A stretch of DNA of 64,000 bases from Paraburkholderia aromaticivorans (GTDB lineage: Bacteria > Pseudomonadota > Gammaproteobacteria > Burkholderiales > Burkholderiaceae). How positions within the stretch are numbered: the stretch's first letter is position 1; every line of letters starts with the position of its first letter. A model generated the notes under the pieces. It was not told the origin of the DNA. It searched no databases and saw nothing but the letters and a program-made list of their open reading frames with translations. This document shows positions 18,619 through 28,380 of the stretch, one piece after another. The translations under genes and the position numbers were made by a program. The stretch is taken from positions 248,001 to 312,000 of the forward strand of contig NZ_CP051516.1 in assembly GCF_012689525.1 (NCBI RefSeq), written 5' to 3'.

Positions 18619-19263
18619 ATGAACGTACACACCAAAAAATATCTGATCGACGGCCCGGTCGGCAAGATCGAGGTCGCGCTGGATCTGCCCGACGAAACGC
18701 GCGAGAACGGCGCCGCGCCGCGCGGCATCGCGCTGGTCGCGCATCCGCATCCGCTGTTCGGCGGCACGATGGACAACAAGGTTGCGCAGACGCTCGCGCG
18801 CACGCTCGTGCAGTTGAACTACGTGACGTATCGCTCGAATTTTCGCGGCGTCGGCGAAACGCAAGGCGAGCATGACGCGGGCATCGGCGAGCGTGACGAC
18901 TTGCGCGCCGTGCTCGATCACATGCGCGCCGAACCCGGCCAAAGCGATCTGCCCCTCGTGCTGGCGGGTTTTTCGTTCGGTACGTTCGTGCTGTCGCACG
19001 TTGCTGCGCAGCTGCGTGACGAAGGTCAGGAGATCGAGCGAATGGTGCTGGTCGGCACCGCGGCGAGCCGTTGGGAGGTCGCCCCCGTGCCGGAAAACAC
19101 GCTCGTGATTCACGGCGAAACCGACGAGACGGTTCCCATTCAGTCCGTTTACGACTGGGCACGGCCGCAGGAATTGCCGGTTGTCGTGATTCCGGGGGCG
19201 GAGCATTTTCTGCATCGCAAGCTGCACGTGCTGAAGCGGATCATCGTCGACGCCTGGCGCTAA
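18619..19263 (+). CDS. Alpha/beta hydrolase (CocE/NonD-like small hydrolase)
   Basis: A 214-residue alpha/beta hydrolase with ALVAHPHPLFGGTMDNKV (oxyanion region), SNFRGVGETQGEHD, nucleophile elbow AGFSFGT, and C-terminal LVIHGETDETVP plus IPGAEHFLHRKL giving the catalytic Asp and His. This signature is typical of a widespread short hydrolase group whose substrates are not established. It is coupled to the ferredoxin gene. Confidence 0.85.
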   Translation: MNVHTKKYLIDGPVGKIEVALDLPDETRENGAAPRGIALVAHPHPLFGGTMDNKVAQTLARTLVQLNYVTYRSNFRGVGETQGEHDAGIGERDDLRAVLDHMRAEPGQSDLPLVLAGFSFGTFVLSHVAAQLRDEGQEIERMVLVGTAASRWEVAPVPENTLVIHGETDETVPIQSVYDWARPQELPVVVIPGAEHFLHRKLHVLKRIIVDAWR

Positions 19264-19582
19264 CCGGCGCGCGATGTGTGTTTTCTGGGGTACAGGTACG
19301 CACAAACGCAAATTAATCGCCGCCCTTTGCGCAAAGTAACGGGGAGAGCGCGCGTATAATGGCGACTCTTTTTTGGGCGCGGCGCCGCCCATCCGGCAGT
19401 TCGCGCGACGCGTAGCGTCTTTTCGCGCGCAGCGGTGCCGGATGCGGGCGTGCTGCGCGAACCGATCGCGTGGCCGGAAGTCCAATGGGCGCCGCGCCGT
19501 TTTTACGGCCAGACGCTCGCCGACCGGCTCTTCCAAACTCTGCGCCCTGCGCGCGATGTATTTTTCTGCACGAATCGACCCT
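19264..19582 (+). promoter_or_regulatory. dacC: Intergenic region with a TATAAT element upstream of dacC
   Basis: About 320 bases before dacC. A perfect TATAAT is at 19355-19360, within GCGTATAATGGC. The expected -35 position has no good TTGACA match, so activator help or an extended spacer would be needed. If this is the promoter, the dacC leader is about 215 bases. Reading frames in this stretch are short and not convincing. Confidence 0.4.
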
Positions 19583-20812
19583 ATGCGTTTTTCCACCTCC
19601 GGCCGCACGTCATTCCCCTCAGTTGCTTCTTTCGTTCCTTCTACGCTTAGCCGTGCCGTGACCCTCGGCGTCGTGCTGCCGGCCACGCTCGTCGCCAGCA
19701 CCGCGTTTGCTCAAGTGCCGCCGCCGGTCGTGAACGCGCGCTCGTGGGTGCTCGTCGACGCGACCAGCAACCAGGTGCTCGCTTCGGGCAATCCGGACGA
19801 GCGCGTGGAACCGGCGTCGCTGACCAAGCTGATGACGGCGTACCTCGTCTTCGAAGCACTGCAGACGAAGAAGATCAACATGGACCAGACGGTCATGCCG
19901 AGCGAAGCGGTGCGCCGCGTGCGCACGGACGAATCGCGCATGTTCATCGAAGCGAACAAGCCGGTGACCGTGCACGATCTGGTGTACGGCATGATCATCC
20001 AGTCGGGTAACGACGCGGCGATCGCGCTGGCCGAACTGGTTGGCGGCAGCGAGTCGCAGTTCGTCAACATGATGAACACGGAAGCGCAACGCCTCGGCAT
20101 GAAGAACACGCATTTCGCCGATGTGAACGGCATGCCCGATCCGCAGCACTACACCACGGCGGGCGACCTCGCGGTGCTGTCGGCGCGTCTGATTCGCGAC
20201 TTCCCTGACTACTACAACATCTTCTCGGTCAAGGATTTCACGTACAACAAGATCAAGCAGCCGAACCGCAACCGCCTGCTGTGGATCGACCCGACGGTCG
20301 ACGGTCTGAAGACCGGTCACACGCAAGGCGCCGGTTACTGCCTGATCGCGAGCGCGAAGCGTTCGCTGCCGGGCACGACCGACGCGTCGCGCCGTCTCGT
20401 CTCGGTCATGATGGGCGAGACCAAAGAACACGACCGCGTGCAGGACAGCCTGAAGATGCTGAACTACGGTTACAGCGCGTACGACACGGTGCGTCTGTAC
20501 AAGGCGAATCAGGTGGTGGGCACGCCGCGCGTCTACAAGGGTGCGCAGGACACCGTGCAGATCGGCGTGAAGAGCGACCAGTACATCACCGTGCCGAAGG
20601 GCATGGGCGACAAGGTGAAGCCGCAGATCGAGCAGATCGATCCGCTGATCGCACCGATCGCGAACGGTCAGCAGGTCGGTACGGCGAAGCTGGTGGCCGA
20701 CGGCAAGGTGCTCGCGCAGTTCCCGATCGTGGCCCTGCAGGCTGTGCCGCAAGCGGGCGTGGTCGGCCGCGTGTGGGATTCGCTGATGCTCATGTTCAAC
20801 AAGAAGAAGTAA
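19583..20812 (+). CDS. dacC: D-alanyl-D-alanine carboxypeptidase (PBP5/6 family)
   Basis: A 409-residue serine DD-carboxypeptidase that trims the terminal D-Ala from peptidoglycan stem peptides. It has a signal peptide (LGVVLPATLVASTAFAQ), catalytic SxxK (ASLTKL), SxN (QSGNDA), KTG (LKTGHT) and a C-terminal PBP5-like domain followed by an amphipathic helix (VWDSLMLMFNKKK) for membrane attachment. ATG at 19583 (MRFSTSGRT) is preferred; another ATG at 19556 adds nine residues. Its neighbour dat makes or consumes D-amino acids, a sensible partner. Confidence 0.93.
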   Translation: MRFSTSGRTSFPSVASFVPSTLSRAVTLGVVLPATLVASTAFAQVPPPVVNARSWVLVDATSNQVLASGNPDERVEPASLTKLMTAYLVFEALQTKKINMDQTVMPSEAVRRVRTDESRMFIEANKPVTVHDLVYGMIIQSGNDAAIALAELVGGSESQFVNMMNTEAQRLGMKNTHFADVNGMPDPQHYTTAGDLAVLSARLIRDFPDYYNIFSVKDFTYNKIKQPNRNRLLWIDPTVDGLKTGHTQGAGYCLIASAKRSLPGTTDASRRLVSVMMGETKEHDRVQDSLKMLNYGYSAYDTVRLYKANQVVGTPRVYKGAQDTVQIGVKSDQYITVPKGMGDKVKPQIEQIDPLIAPIANGQQVGTAKLVADGKVLAQFPIVALQAVPQAGVVGRVWDSLMLMFNKKK

Positions 20813-20825
20813 GAGCCTGATTGCG

Positions 20826-21791
20826 ATGACCGCTGTTTCCGATGTTTCGCCTGATCCGATTGTCTATCTGAACGGCGAGTTGGTGCCGTTGTCCGAAGCG
20901 CGCGTGCCGGTTCTCGACCGCGGCTTTATTTTCGGCGACGGCATTTACGAAGTTGCGCCGCTCTACGCACACCCCGCGCATGCGGGCGGCCGCACGCCGT
21001 TCCGTTTCCAGCAGCACCTGGCGCGGCTCGCGCGCTCGGTCGACAAGATCGGTATCGTCAATCCTTTTGACGATGCCGGCTGGCGCGTGCTGATCGAGCG
21101 CGTGGTCGCGGCGAATGAGGCGGACGGTGGTTTGCGTGCCGATCAGGACGCGATTGCCTATATTCAGGTCACGCGCGGTGTCGCCAAACGCGGTCACGCG
21201 TTTCCGGCCGGCATCCAGCCGACCGTGTTCGTGATGGTTACGCCGCTGAACCTGCCGGACGCGGCGCAACGCACGCAGGGCGTGCGTTGCGTGACGGCGG
21301 AAGATCGCCGCTGGCTCAATTGCGACATCAAGTCCGTGTCGCTGCTCGGCAACGTGCTGATGGCGCAATACGCCGCGGAGAACGATGCGTTCGAGACGAT
21401 CCAGTTTCGCGACGGCATGCTGACCGAAGGGTCGTCGTCGAATGTGTGGATGGTGAAGGACGGCGTGTTGTCCGCGCCGCCGCGCAGCCACAAGATTCTC
21501 GAAGGGATTCGCTACGGCTTGATCGAGGAACTGACGGGCGAATGCGGCATCCGTTTCGAAGCGCGCGAGATCAGTGAGGCCGAACTGCGCGCGGCTGACG
21601 AGATCATCGTCAGTTCGGCAACCAAGGAAGTGCTGCCGGTCACGCAACTCGATGGCCAGCCGGTCGGCGAGGGCCAGCCGGGTGCGGTCTTTGCGGCGCT
21701 GTACGCGGCGTATCAGCGAGCCAAGACCCAAGAAGCGCGCGAGGCGCAGCAAGGAGTAGAGAATGAGTTCCGTGAACGAGTCACTGTTTGA
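20826..21791 (+). CDS. dat: D-amino acid aminotransferase (class IV)
   Basis: A 321-residue PLP enzyme of fold-type IV with PVLDRGFIFGDGIYEV at the N-terminus, the PLP lysine in NCDIKSVSLLGNVL, and EGSSSNVWMV and SSATKEVLPVT near the C-terminus. It interconverts D-alanine/D-glutamate with keto acids. Distinguishing it from a branched-chain aminotransferase rests on family resemblance and on the neighbouring DD-carboxypeptidase. Its 3' end overlaps the following ybeD-like gene by 29 bases. Confidence 0.87.
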   Translation: MTAVSDVSPDPIVYLNGELVPLSEARVPVLDRGFIFGDGIYEVAPLYAHPAHAGGRTPFRFQQHLARLARSVDKIGIVNPFDDAGWRVLIERVVAANEADGGLRADQDAIAYIQVTRGVAKRGHAFPAGIQPTVFVMVTPLNLPDAAQRTQGVRCVTAEDRRWLNCDIKSVSLLGNVLMAQYAAENDAFETIQFRDGMLTEGSSSNVWMVKDGVLSAPPRSHKILEGIRYGLIEELTGECGIRFEAREISEAELRAADEIIVSSATKEVLPVTQLDGQPVGEGQPGAVFAALYAAYQRAKTQEAREAQQGVENEFRERVTV

Positions 21792-22032
21792 GTTTCCTTG
21801 CGATTTCCCGATCAAGATCATGGGCAAATCGCACCCCGAGTTCGCCGAGACGATCGTCACGGTGATGCGGCAGTTCGACAACGAAGTCGACGCCTCGCGC
21901 ATCGAAACGCGACCGTCCAGCGGTGGCAACTACACGGGCCTGACGGTCACGGTGCGCGCCACGAGCCGCGAGCAGCTCGACGATATCTATCGCGCGCTCA
22001 CCGGCCATCCGATGGTCAAAGTGGTGCTTTAA
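21763..22032 (+). CDS. ybeD: YbeD/DUF493 family protein
   Basis: An 89-residue protein with FPCDFPIKIMGKSHPEF and YTGLTVTVRATSREQLDDIY, and the closing GHPMVKVVL, all typical of the small ferredoxin-like YbeD (DUF493) fold. The gene normally sits before lipB in proteobacteria, and lipB follows here after an insertion. AAGGAG lies 6-8 bases before the ATG inside dat. Molecular function is not established. Confidence 0.9.
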   Translation: MSSVNESLFEFPCDFPIKIMGKSHPEFAETIVTVMRQFDNEVDASRIETRPSSGGNYTGLTVTVRATSREQLDDIYRALTGHPMVKVVL

Positions 22033-22049
22033 AGCCCTTCTTGTACGTG

Positions 22050-23018
22050 CTACGGCGTGACGTGCAATGCGTCCGCCGCCAGGTCGGCGCCTGGGGCGGG
22101 TCTTAGCTCGCAAGCCCGGTCGAAAAGCTGCTTGAAGCGTCCCACCTCCTCGAACACCCAGTCGCGAAACGCCCTGACCCGCGCGGTCTCGAGCATCTGC
22201 GGCGTGCAGATGAAGTAGTACTGCCACGGGCTCGGCCCGTCCACATCGAATAGCCGCACGAGGCGGCCCGCCGCGATCTCGTGCATGGCCAGCGAGCGGC
22301 GCGTGAGCGCGACGCCCTGGCCGTCGATGGCCGCCTGCAGCAGATTCGACGAATCCTGGTACAGCACGCCGCGCTTCGGCTCGGGCCAGTCGGTGAGGCC
22401 GGCGGCGTCGAACCAGGGGCGCCACAATTCGTCGTCGGAACGCAGCAGCGGGACTTTGGCCAGATCGGCCGGCGTTTGCGGCAGCTTGCCGCCGTTGAAA
22501 TTCGGCGCGCAGGCGGGAAAGAAAATCTCCTCCAGCAACAACTCCGAATGCAGACCCGAATATTTGCCGAAGCCGAAACGGATCGCCACGTCGACGTCGT
22601 CGCGCGCGAAGTCCGTGAGCGCGTTGGTGGACAGCAGTTCGAGGTCCCACTGCGGATGCGCCTCGATAAAGCTGCCGACGCGCGGCGTCACCCAGCGCGC
22701 GGCAAACGACGACAGCATGGACACCACGAGCCGCCGCTCGCGGTCGCCGGCGCGGATTTCACGGGTGGCGTCGGCGAGCGCCATGAGCGCGGAGCGCACG
22801 TGCGTGGCGTAGCGCCGGCCGGTCTCGGTGAGCCGCACGCGCTTGCCGTCGCGCGCGAACAGCGGGACGCCGAGTTCGGCTTCGAGCGCGCGGATCTGAT
22901 GGCTGACGGCGCCGTGGGTGACAAAGAGTTCGTCGGCGGCGCGCGAGAAGCTTTCGTGGCGGGCGGCGGCCTCGAATGCCTTGATCGCGTTCAGCGCGGG
23001 TAATAGCCGAAGGTCCAT
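22050..23018 (-). CDS. LysR family regulator, GcvA type
   Basis: A 322-residue LysR protein with helix-turn-helix (AFEAAARHESFSRAADELFV followed by THGAVSHQIRALEAELG) and a C-terminal effector domain (DVDVAIRFGFGKYSG). The MDLRLLPALNAIKAFE start is the GcvA-like N-terminus, so 23018 is preferred over 23033. It is divergent from the DUF2917 gene 98 bases away. This pair interrupts the usual ybeD-lipB neighbourhood. Target genes unknown; DUF2917 is the first candidate. Confidence 0.87.
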   Translation of the reverse strand: MDLRLLPALNAIKAFEAAARHESFSRAADELFVTHGAVSHQIRALEAELGVPLFARDGKRVRLTETGRRYATHVRSALMALADATREIRAGDRERRLVVSMLSSFAARWVTPRVGSFIEAHPQWDLELLSTNALTDFARDDVDVAIRFGFGKYSGLHSELLLEEIFFPACAPNFNGGKLPQTPADLAKVPLLRSDDELWRPWFDAAGLTDWPEPKRGVLYQDSSNLLQAAIDGQGVALTRRSLAMHEIAAGRLVRLFDVDGPSPWQYYFICTPQMLETARVRAFRDWVFEEVGRFKQLFDRACELRPAPGADLAADALHVTP

Positions 23019-23116
23019 GGCAATATTTCTCACATAGAGGTGAAAATAGATCGTTTTGCGTAAACCCTTGCTACGCCTAGGATTGTAGTCATGAAACGAC
23101 TTTTTGCGAGGGCATT

Positions 23117-23443
23117 ATGCGAGAAATTTCCTCTAGCATCGCGTTTGAAATCCGGAATGGCGAAACGGTTCCCCTGAAGGTGGCGCGCAGCACCAAGCTG
23201 GTCGTCCGTGGCGGTGCGGTGTGGGTCACGCGCAGCGACGATACGGAAGATTACTGGCTGCAACCTGGTCATACGCTGCGGTTGCGGCGCGGTGAACGGC
23301 TGTGGTTGAGCGCTGAGGGCAACGGGCAAGCGAGAGTGGCGTTTTCCGTGCCTACACGCTGCGACGAGCGCGCGCTGAACTGGTTTGCGCGCATCGGCGA
23401 ACGGTTGGCGGCGCGTGTGCGAGGCGGCTGGCGTACAGTTTGA
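23117..23443 (+). CDS. DUF2917 domain protein
   Basis: A 108-residue protein with the beta-rich pattern VVRGGAVWVTRSDDTEDYWL followed by QPGHTLRLRRGERLWLSAEG, typical of the proteobacterial DUF2917 family (cupin-like look). The C-terminal 30 residues are basic. Function unknown. It is divergent from a GcvA-type LysR gene, a common pairing for LysR targets. Confidence 0.75.
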   Translation: MREISSSIAFEIRNGETVPLKVARSTKLVVRGGAVWVTRSDDTEDYWLQPGHTLRLRRGERLWLSAEGNGQARVAFSVPTRCDERALNWFARIGERLAARVRGGWRTV

Positions 23444-23743
23444 AGGTGGCGCCCAGGTCCTGATCTCTGGTGAGGCGCGCGGGTTTGAAGGATCGCGCGC
23501 CGCAGCGGGAGTTGGCGCGCGCGAACGGGACGGTCTTGCGCGGCGATCTGGCGCTACAGATGCGGCCGCGCTGAAGCATGTTGGCACTTCAATCGCGGCT
23601 ATCTCACGGTGATGCGGCGCTTCGAAGCGCAGACGCGCCCAGCAAGTTGGCGGTTTAAAGCGTGGCCGCACTCCGCCGACTCGACACTTCGAATCGCGCC
23701 ACCTCCGGCGAGGATTCGCAGATTTCGGTAAACTGCCGGGATC
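23444..23743. other. Intergenic region upstream of lipB
   Basis: 300 bases with no convincing gene. Frames in the stretch have shadow-like composition. It should contain the lipB-lipA promoter, but I see no clear -10/-35 pair. Confidence 0.5.
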
Positions 23744-24469
23744 ATGTGCGCCACCCCGGTTTCCCCGACTCCCTTGCTCTCCACGACGCCGCTCACGCTG
23801 CGCTGGCGTGGCAGCGAACTCTACGAAGCCAGTTTCGAAGCCATGCGCGCGTTCACCGACGAACGCATGGCCGACACTCCCGACGAAATCTGGCTAGTCG
23901 AACACCCACCCGTCTTCACGCTAGGCCAGGCGGGCGATCCCGCCCATCTGCTGGCTGCCGACAGCGGTATTCCTCTGGTGAAAGTAGACCGGGGCGGGCA
24001 GATCACGTATCACGGGCCCGGCCAGGTAGTGGCCTACCTGCTACTCGATTTGCGCCGCCGCAAGTTGATGGTGCGCGAACTGGTCACGCGGATCGAGCAA
24101 GCCGTGATCGACACCCTTGCGGCGTATAATCTCGCCGGAGAACGAAAGGCGGGCGCCCCCGGTATCTACGTGGCGCCGGGGCCGGACGTCGGGCTGCACG
24201 CCGGCGCCAAGATTGCGGCGCTGGGTCTGAAGATCCGCAACGGCTGCAGTTATCACGGCGTGAGCCTGAACGTGAACATGGACTTGCGGCCGTTTCTGGC
24301 CATCAATCCATGTGGCTACGCGGGGCTCGAAACAGTCGATATGGCAACGCTTGGCGTGGCCGCCGGCTGGGACGACGTGGCCCGCACCTTTGCAGAACGC
24401 CTCACCGCAAACCTCGACGGCAGTCCCGCGGCCGTCGCCCAACCACAGGCCGGTGCCCTCACCGCCTGA
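23744..24469 (+). CDS. lipB: Octanoyl-ACP:protein N-octanoyltransferase
   Basis: A 241-residue LipB that transfers octanoate from ACP to lipoyl domains. Key segments are [20 protein letters not shown], the lysine in [19 protein letters not shown], and the catalytic cysteine in INPCGYAGL. An extra Ala/Pro-rich tail of about 20 residues follows the family core. It is immediately followed by lipA (13-base gap), giving the complete de novo lipoylation pair. Confidence 0.94.
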   Translation: MCATPVSPTPLLSTTPLTLRWRGSELYEASFEAMRAFTDERMADTPDEIWLVEHPPVFTLGQAGDPAHLLAADSGIPLVKVDRGGQITYHGPGQVVAYLLLDLRRRKLMVRELVTRIEQAVIDTLAAYNLAGERKAGAPGIYVAPGPDVGLHAGAKIAALGLKIRNGCSYHGVSLNVNMDLRPFLAINPCGYAGLETVDMATLGVAAGWDDVARTFAERLTANLDGSPAAVAQPQAGALTA

Positions 24470-24482
24470 CTGGATCGAACGA

Positions 24483-25490
24483 ATGACTGACGTTACCGCG
24501 AACCTCGCAGCTTCCCCCGCTTCTGACGCCGTGCCGGCTCCCGCCGCCGCTTACGACGCCACCGCGAAGCAAAAGGCGCAAGCCAAGACCGCCCGTATTC
24601 CGATCAAGATCATCCCGATCGAAAAGCTGAAGAAACCCGACTGGATCCGCGTCAAAGCGGCGACCGGCAATTCGCGCTTCTACGAAATCAAGCAGATCCT
24701 GCGCGAGCACAACCTGCATACGGTGTGTGAAGAAGCGAGCTGCCCGAACATCGGCGAATGCTTCGGCAAGGGCACGGCGACCTTCATGATCATGGGCGAC
24801 AAGTGCACGCGCCGCTGCCCGTTCTGCGACGTCGGCCACGGCCGCCCGGATCCGCTCGATGTGGACGAACCGGGTAACCTCGCGCGCACCATCGCCGCGT
24901 TGAAGTTGAAGTACGTGGTGATTACCAGCGTCGACCGCGACGATTTGCGTGACGGCGGCGCGGCCCACTTCGTGGAATGTATCCGTCAGACGCGCGAGCT
25001 CTCGCCGGAGACCCGCATCGAAATTCTGACGCCGGACTTCCGCGGCCGTCTGGATCGCGCGATCGGTATTCTGAATGCCGCGCCGCCCGATGTGATGAAT
25101 CACAACCTCGAAACGGTGCCGCGTCTGTACAAGGAAGCGCGCCCGGGTTCGGACTACGCGCATTCGCTGAAGCTGCTGAAGGATTTCAAGGCGCTGCACC
25201 CTGAAGTCGCCACCAAGTCCGGTTTGATGGTCGGCCTCGGCGAAACCGAAGAAGAGATTCTTCAAGTGATGCGCGACCTGCGTGAGCACGATGTGGACAT
25301 GCTGACGATCGGTCAATATCTGCAACCGTCGGAACACCATCTGCCGGTGCGTTCTTACGTGCACCCGGACACGTTCAAGATGTACGAGGAAGAAGCGTAC
25401 AAGATGGGTTTCACGCACGCAGCCGTGGGCGCGATGGTTCGCTCGAGCTACCACGCCGATTTGCAGGCGCATGGAGCTGGTGTGGTCTGA
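24483..25490 (+). CDS. lipA: Lipoyl synthase (radical SAM)
   Basis: A 335-residue radical SAM enzyme that inserts two sulfurs into protein-bound octanoate. It has the auxiliary cluster motif [12 protein letters not shown], the SAM cluster [10 protein letters not shown], and the C-terminal RSSYHAD serine motif that ligates the auxiliary cluster. The first 45 residues are an Ala/Pro-rich extension. ATG at 24483 follows lipB by 13 bases; the longer frame from 24312 overlaps lipB and is rejected. A terminator ends the pair. Confidence 0.95.
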   Translation: MTDVTANLAASPASDAVPAPAAAYDATAKQKAQAKTARIPIKIIPIEKLKKPDWIRVKAATGNSRFYEIKQILREHNLHTVCEEASCPNIGECFGKGTATFMIMGDKCTRRCPFCDVGHGRPDPLDVDEPGNLARTIAALKLKYVVITSVDRDDLRDGGAAHFVECIRQTRELSPETRIEILTPDFRGRLDRAIGILNAAPPDVMNHNLETVPRLYKEARPGSDYAHSLKLLKDFKALHPEVATKSGLMVGLGETEEEILQVMRDLREHDVDMLTIGQYLQPSEHHLPVRSYVHPDTFKMYEEEAYKMGFTHAAVGAMVRSSYHADLQAHGAGVV

Positions 25491-25518
25491 GCGTTTTAGC
25501 TAGCTGTCAGTTTGAGAA

Positions 25519-25550
25519 AAGCCTGCACGCGTTGCAGGCTTATTTCTTTT
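25519..25550 (+). terminator. Rho-independent terminator after lipA
   Basis: AAGCCTGCA pairs with TGCAGGCTT around a 5-base loop and is followed by ATTTCTTTT, 28 bases after the lipA stop. Confidence 0.9.
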
Positions 25551-25607
25551 GGGCTGTCAGGCATTGAGTGCCGATGCTGTGTGTCCCGGTGCTTCACTAG
25601 CGACTAG

Positions 25608-25742
25608 CTACCGGTAGTACCGTGCTAGCAGCATGCAGATCGAGGAGAGGGTGCTGCCGATGATTGAAAAAGGGATGGCTAGTTCGATCAGGCGATTGCG
25701 CAGTTCGCGATTTCCCATGACGTAGTCGATCAGATTAGGCAT
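25608..25742 (-). CDS. Short 44-residue membrane protein
   Basis: An unlisted short frame starting at ATG 25742, preceded by GGGAG at 8 bases. It encodes MPNLIDYVMGNRELRNRL, then a hydrophobic helix (IELAIPFSIIGSTLSSICML) and ends LARYYR. It lies 55 bases downstream of the membrane protein gene at 25798-26244 on the same strand, so the two may form a small operon. Base composition is lower in GC than flanking genes. Function unknown; I recognise no family. Confidence 0.55.
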   Translation of the reverse strand: MPNLIDYVMGNRELRNRLIELAIPFSIIGSTLSSICMLLARYYR

Positions 25743-25797
25743 TTAAGTTCTCCCTGTTGGACGTGCTCGAAAGTATAGCTCAGACAATTAAAATTAG

Positions 25798-26244
25798 TTA
25801 GTTTAACGAATAATGAGACAAGGCGAATGAAGCAGACACCGCTGCAGTCATGATCGCTGACGTCCACATCAACCTCCTTTCGGCGGCCTCGTCATCACGC
25901 CGATAGTCGGGGCGCGGCGTAGAGTCGGCCGCGCCGAACGATACGAGGATGGACGCCGCGACGAGAAAAACAACATGCCAGAGCAATCCCGCGAGCATGA
26001 AAGCCCGCGCGCTGTTTGTCGATGCATCGCCCAACGCGCTTCCGATTTCATAGCACGCGCTGGCGCACATTGAGATGACGACCCAGAGAAGTTGTCCGTT
26101 CTGCACGGAACGTATCGCAATGCCGTTGGACGACTGCCGATAGAACCGCGAAAAGCTCAACAGGGGCAGCAGCGCAAAGGGCGCACACACCGGCACGCCG
26201 ACATTGAAAAGCAACCAGCTGAGGCGGCCAATGAAATCGATCAT
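25798..26244 (-). CDS. Four-helix integral membrane protein, unknown
   Basis: A 148-residue protein with four hydrophobic segments: about residues 8-30, 50-68, 79-104 and 125-144. The loop between the third and fourth is charged (TPRPDYRRDDEAAERR). No family recognised. It has ordinary Burkholderia-like codon use at the start but the adjoining non-coding DNA is AT-rich. It is isolated between lipA and tauA and may be a lineage-specific gene. Confidence 0.6.
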   Translation of the reverse strand: MIDFIGRLSWLLFNVGVPVCAPFALLPLLSFSRFYRQSSNGIAIRSVQNGQLLWVVISMCASACYEIGSALGDASTNSARAFMLAGLLWHVVFLVAASILVSFGAADSTPRPDYRRDDEAAERRLMWTSAIMTAAVSASFALSHYSLN

Positions 26245-26518
26245 AGGAATGCGAGGTTCTAGCGACGCGACGATATTCCCGCCGCGTCAACCGCAGGTCA
26301 ATCTGCCGAACGGCCAGCTTGCGCGCACGCGCCACGATCCGCCATCATTCGCTGGAACCGCCCGACTGCCCACCGCAGCAGTCGCCGCTAACCAACCGAA
26401 CGTGAAAAGCAATGCTCAAACAGCGTGATTAGCAATCGCGGATTAATTAGAACCGGCCTCAAACAAACTGCCTATAGTCGAAAGCCTCCCGAACAACACC
26501 TGCTCAAGGGGCTTCCCG

Positions 26519-27541
26519 ATGAACCGCATCCTCCGTCCGCTTGCCGCGTTCGCTACGCTGCTCGCATTGTCTGCGCCGTTTGCTTCCGTGGCGCACGCCG
26601 ACACCAAAGAAGTCGTGATTGCGTATCAGGACATGGTGGTGCCCTGGCGTTACGCGCAGGCCACCGGTGAAGTGGAGAAAGCCACCGGCTATAAGGTCAC
26701 CTACCGCAAGCTCGGCAGCGGCGCCGACGTGATCCGCGCGCTGGCCTCCGGTTCGGTGCAACTCGGTGAAGCCGGCTCGAGCCCGATCGCCGCGGGTCTG
26801 TCGCAGGGCGTGGATATTTCGCTGTTCTGGATTCTCGACAATATCAACGACGCCGAAGCGCTGGTCGCCCGCGATGGCTCCAACGTAACGAGCATCGCCG
26901 GTCTCAAAGGCAAGAAGATCGGCGTGCCGTTCGTATCGACGTCGCACTTTCACACGCTGGTTGCGTTGCAGAGCGCCGGCGTGAATCCGTCCGACGTCAA
27001 GATCGTCAACCTGCGTCCGCCTGAAGTCGCGGCGGCGTGGGAGCGCGGCGACATCGACGCGACGTATATCTGGGACCCCGTGCTGGCCAAGGTCAAGAAG
27101 AACGGCAAGGTGCTCATCACCTCGGGGCAGGTCGCGCAGCAGACCGGCAAGGCGACGTTCGACGGCTTCGTCGTCGATCGCAAGTTCGCCAGCCAGAACG
27201 CCGAGTTCGTCGCGCGCTTCGTGAAGGTGCTCGCCGCGACCGACGCGAGTTACCGCGACCACACGTCCGCATGGACGGCAGCGTCGCCGCAGGTCGAGGC
27301 GGTCGCCAAAGAGTCCGGCGCGAACGCGCAGGAAGTGCCGGCGAGCCTCGCGTTGTACGCGTTCCCGACGCCGGCGCAGCAGGCTTCGAATGCATGGCTC
27401 GGCGGCGGCGCGCAATCGGGCGCGGCGAAGTCGCTGGCCGCCACCGCGGCGTTTCTGAAGACGCAAGGCACGATCCAGAACGTGCTGGCCGACTATTCGA
27501 CCGGCGTCGATCCGCAGTTCGTGCAGCGCGCGGCGCATTGA
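26519..27541 (+). CDS. tauA: Taurine ABC transporter periplasmic binding protein
   Basis: A 340-residue binding protein with signal peptide (LAAFATLLALSAPFASVAHA) and the TauA-like core (KEVVIAYQDMVVPWRYAQA, GSGADVIRALASGSVQLGEA, GSSPIAAGLSQGVDISLFWI). It binds taurine or related alkanesulfonates. It is the first gene of tauABC, ahead of tauB by 41 bases. No tauD (taurine dioxygenase) is in the window, so sulfur release must be encoded elsewhere. Confidence 0.9.
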   Translation: MNRILRPLAAFATLLALSAPFASVAHADTKEVVIAYQDMVVPWRYAQATGEVEKATGYKVTYRKLGSGADVIRALASGSVQLGEAGSSPIAAGLSQGVDISLFWILDNINDAEALVARDGSNVTSIAGLKGKKIGVPFVSTSHFHTLVALQSAGVNPSDVKIVNLRPPEVAAAWERGDIDATYIWDPVLAKVKKNGKVLITSGQVAQQTGKATFDGFVVDRKFASQNAEFVARFVKVLAATDASYRDHTSAWTAASPQVEAVAKESGANAQEVPASLALYAFPTPAQQASNAWLGGGAQSGAAKSLAATAAFLKTQGTIQNVLADYSTGVDPQFVQRAAH

Positions 27542-27582
27542 TCGTCGCCCACTGTCTCCCATTGGCAACATGAGGTCCGGCG

Positions 27583-28380
27583 ATGAGCGGTCTTGAAATC
27601 CGGCGACTGCACGTCGCCTACGAAGGCGCGCGCGGCGCGGCGCCGCACGTCGCGCTGGCCGATGTCGATTTGCGTATCGAACCCGGCGAGTTCGTGGTCG
27701 CGCTGGGCGCGTCGGGCTGCGGCAAGACCACCTTGCTCAACTGCATTGCCGGCTTCATCCCGCCGACTGAAGGTGAAGTGAGGTTGAACGGCGAACCCGT
27801 GCTCGGACCGGGCGCGGACCGCGGCGTCGTGTTCCAGAAGTACGCGTTGATGCCGTGGCTCGATGTGCTCGACAACGTCGCGCTCGGTTTGCGCTTTCAG
27901 CGTGTGCCGAAGGCGGAGCGCGAGCGCATTGCACTCGACATGCTGAAGCTCGTCGGACTCGAGAAGCATGCACGCTCGCGGGTCTATGCGCTGTCGGGCG
28001 GCATGCAGCAGCGCGTGGGTATTGCCCGCGCACTCGCGAGCGATCCGCAAGTGCTGTTGATGGACGAACCGATGGGCGCGCTCGACGCCATGACGCGCGA
28101 GTCGATGCAGGAACTCGTGCTCGATGTCTGGGGCCGCACACGCAAGACGGTGTTCTTCATCACGCATAGCGTCGAGGAGGCGCTCTTTCTCGCGACCCGT
28201 CTCGTCGTCATGACGCCGGGTCCGGGCCGCATCGCCGATAGCTACGACTTGCCGTTCGCACGGCGTTTTCTACAGACACGCGATGCGCGCGCGGTGAAGT
28301 CGTCGGCGGATTTCATCGAATGGCGCGAACGGCTGGTGCATCGGCTGCATGAGCGCAATCAGGAAGAGGTGGTGTCGTGA
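27583..28380 (+). CDS. tauB: Taurine ABC transporter ATPase
   Basis: A 265-residue ATPase: Walker [12 protein letters not shown]-loop [20 protein letters not shown], signature [14 protein letters not shown], Walker [18 protein letters not shown] and H-loop [16 protein letters not shown]. The MPWL-type Q-loop is typical of nitrate/sulfonate/taurine importers. It overlaps tauC by four bases. Confidence 0.93.
   Translation: MSGLEIRRLHVAYEGARGAAPHVALADVDLRIEPGEFVVALGASGCGKTTLLNCIAGFIPPTEGEVRLNGEPVLGPGADRGVVFQKYALMPWLDVLDNVALGLRFQRVPKAERERIALDMLKLVGLEKHARSRVYALSGGMQQRVGIARALASDPQVLLMDEPMGALDAMTRESMQELVLDVWGRTRKTVFFITHSVEEALFLATRLVVMTPGPGRIADSYDLPFARRFLQTRDARAVKSSADFIEWRERLVHRLHERNQEEVVS

Noticed and set aside
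18184..19701. Long open frame of about 505 codons on the minus strand
   Set aside because: Shadow of the ferredoxin and hydrolase genes, which have clear family motifs.
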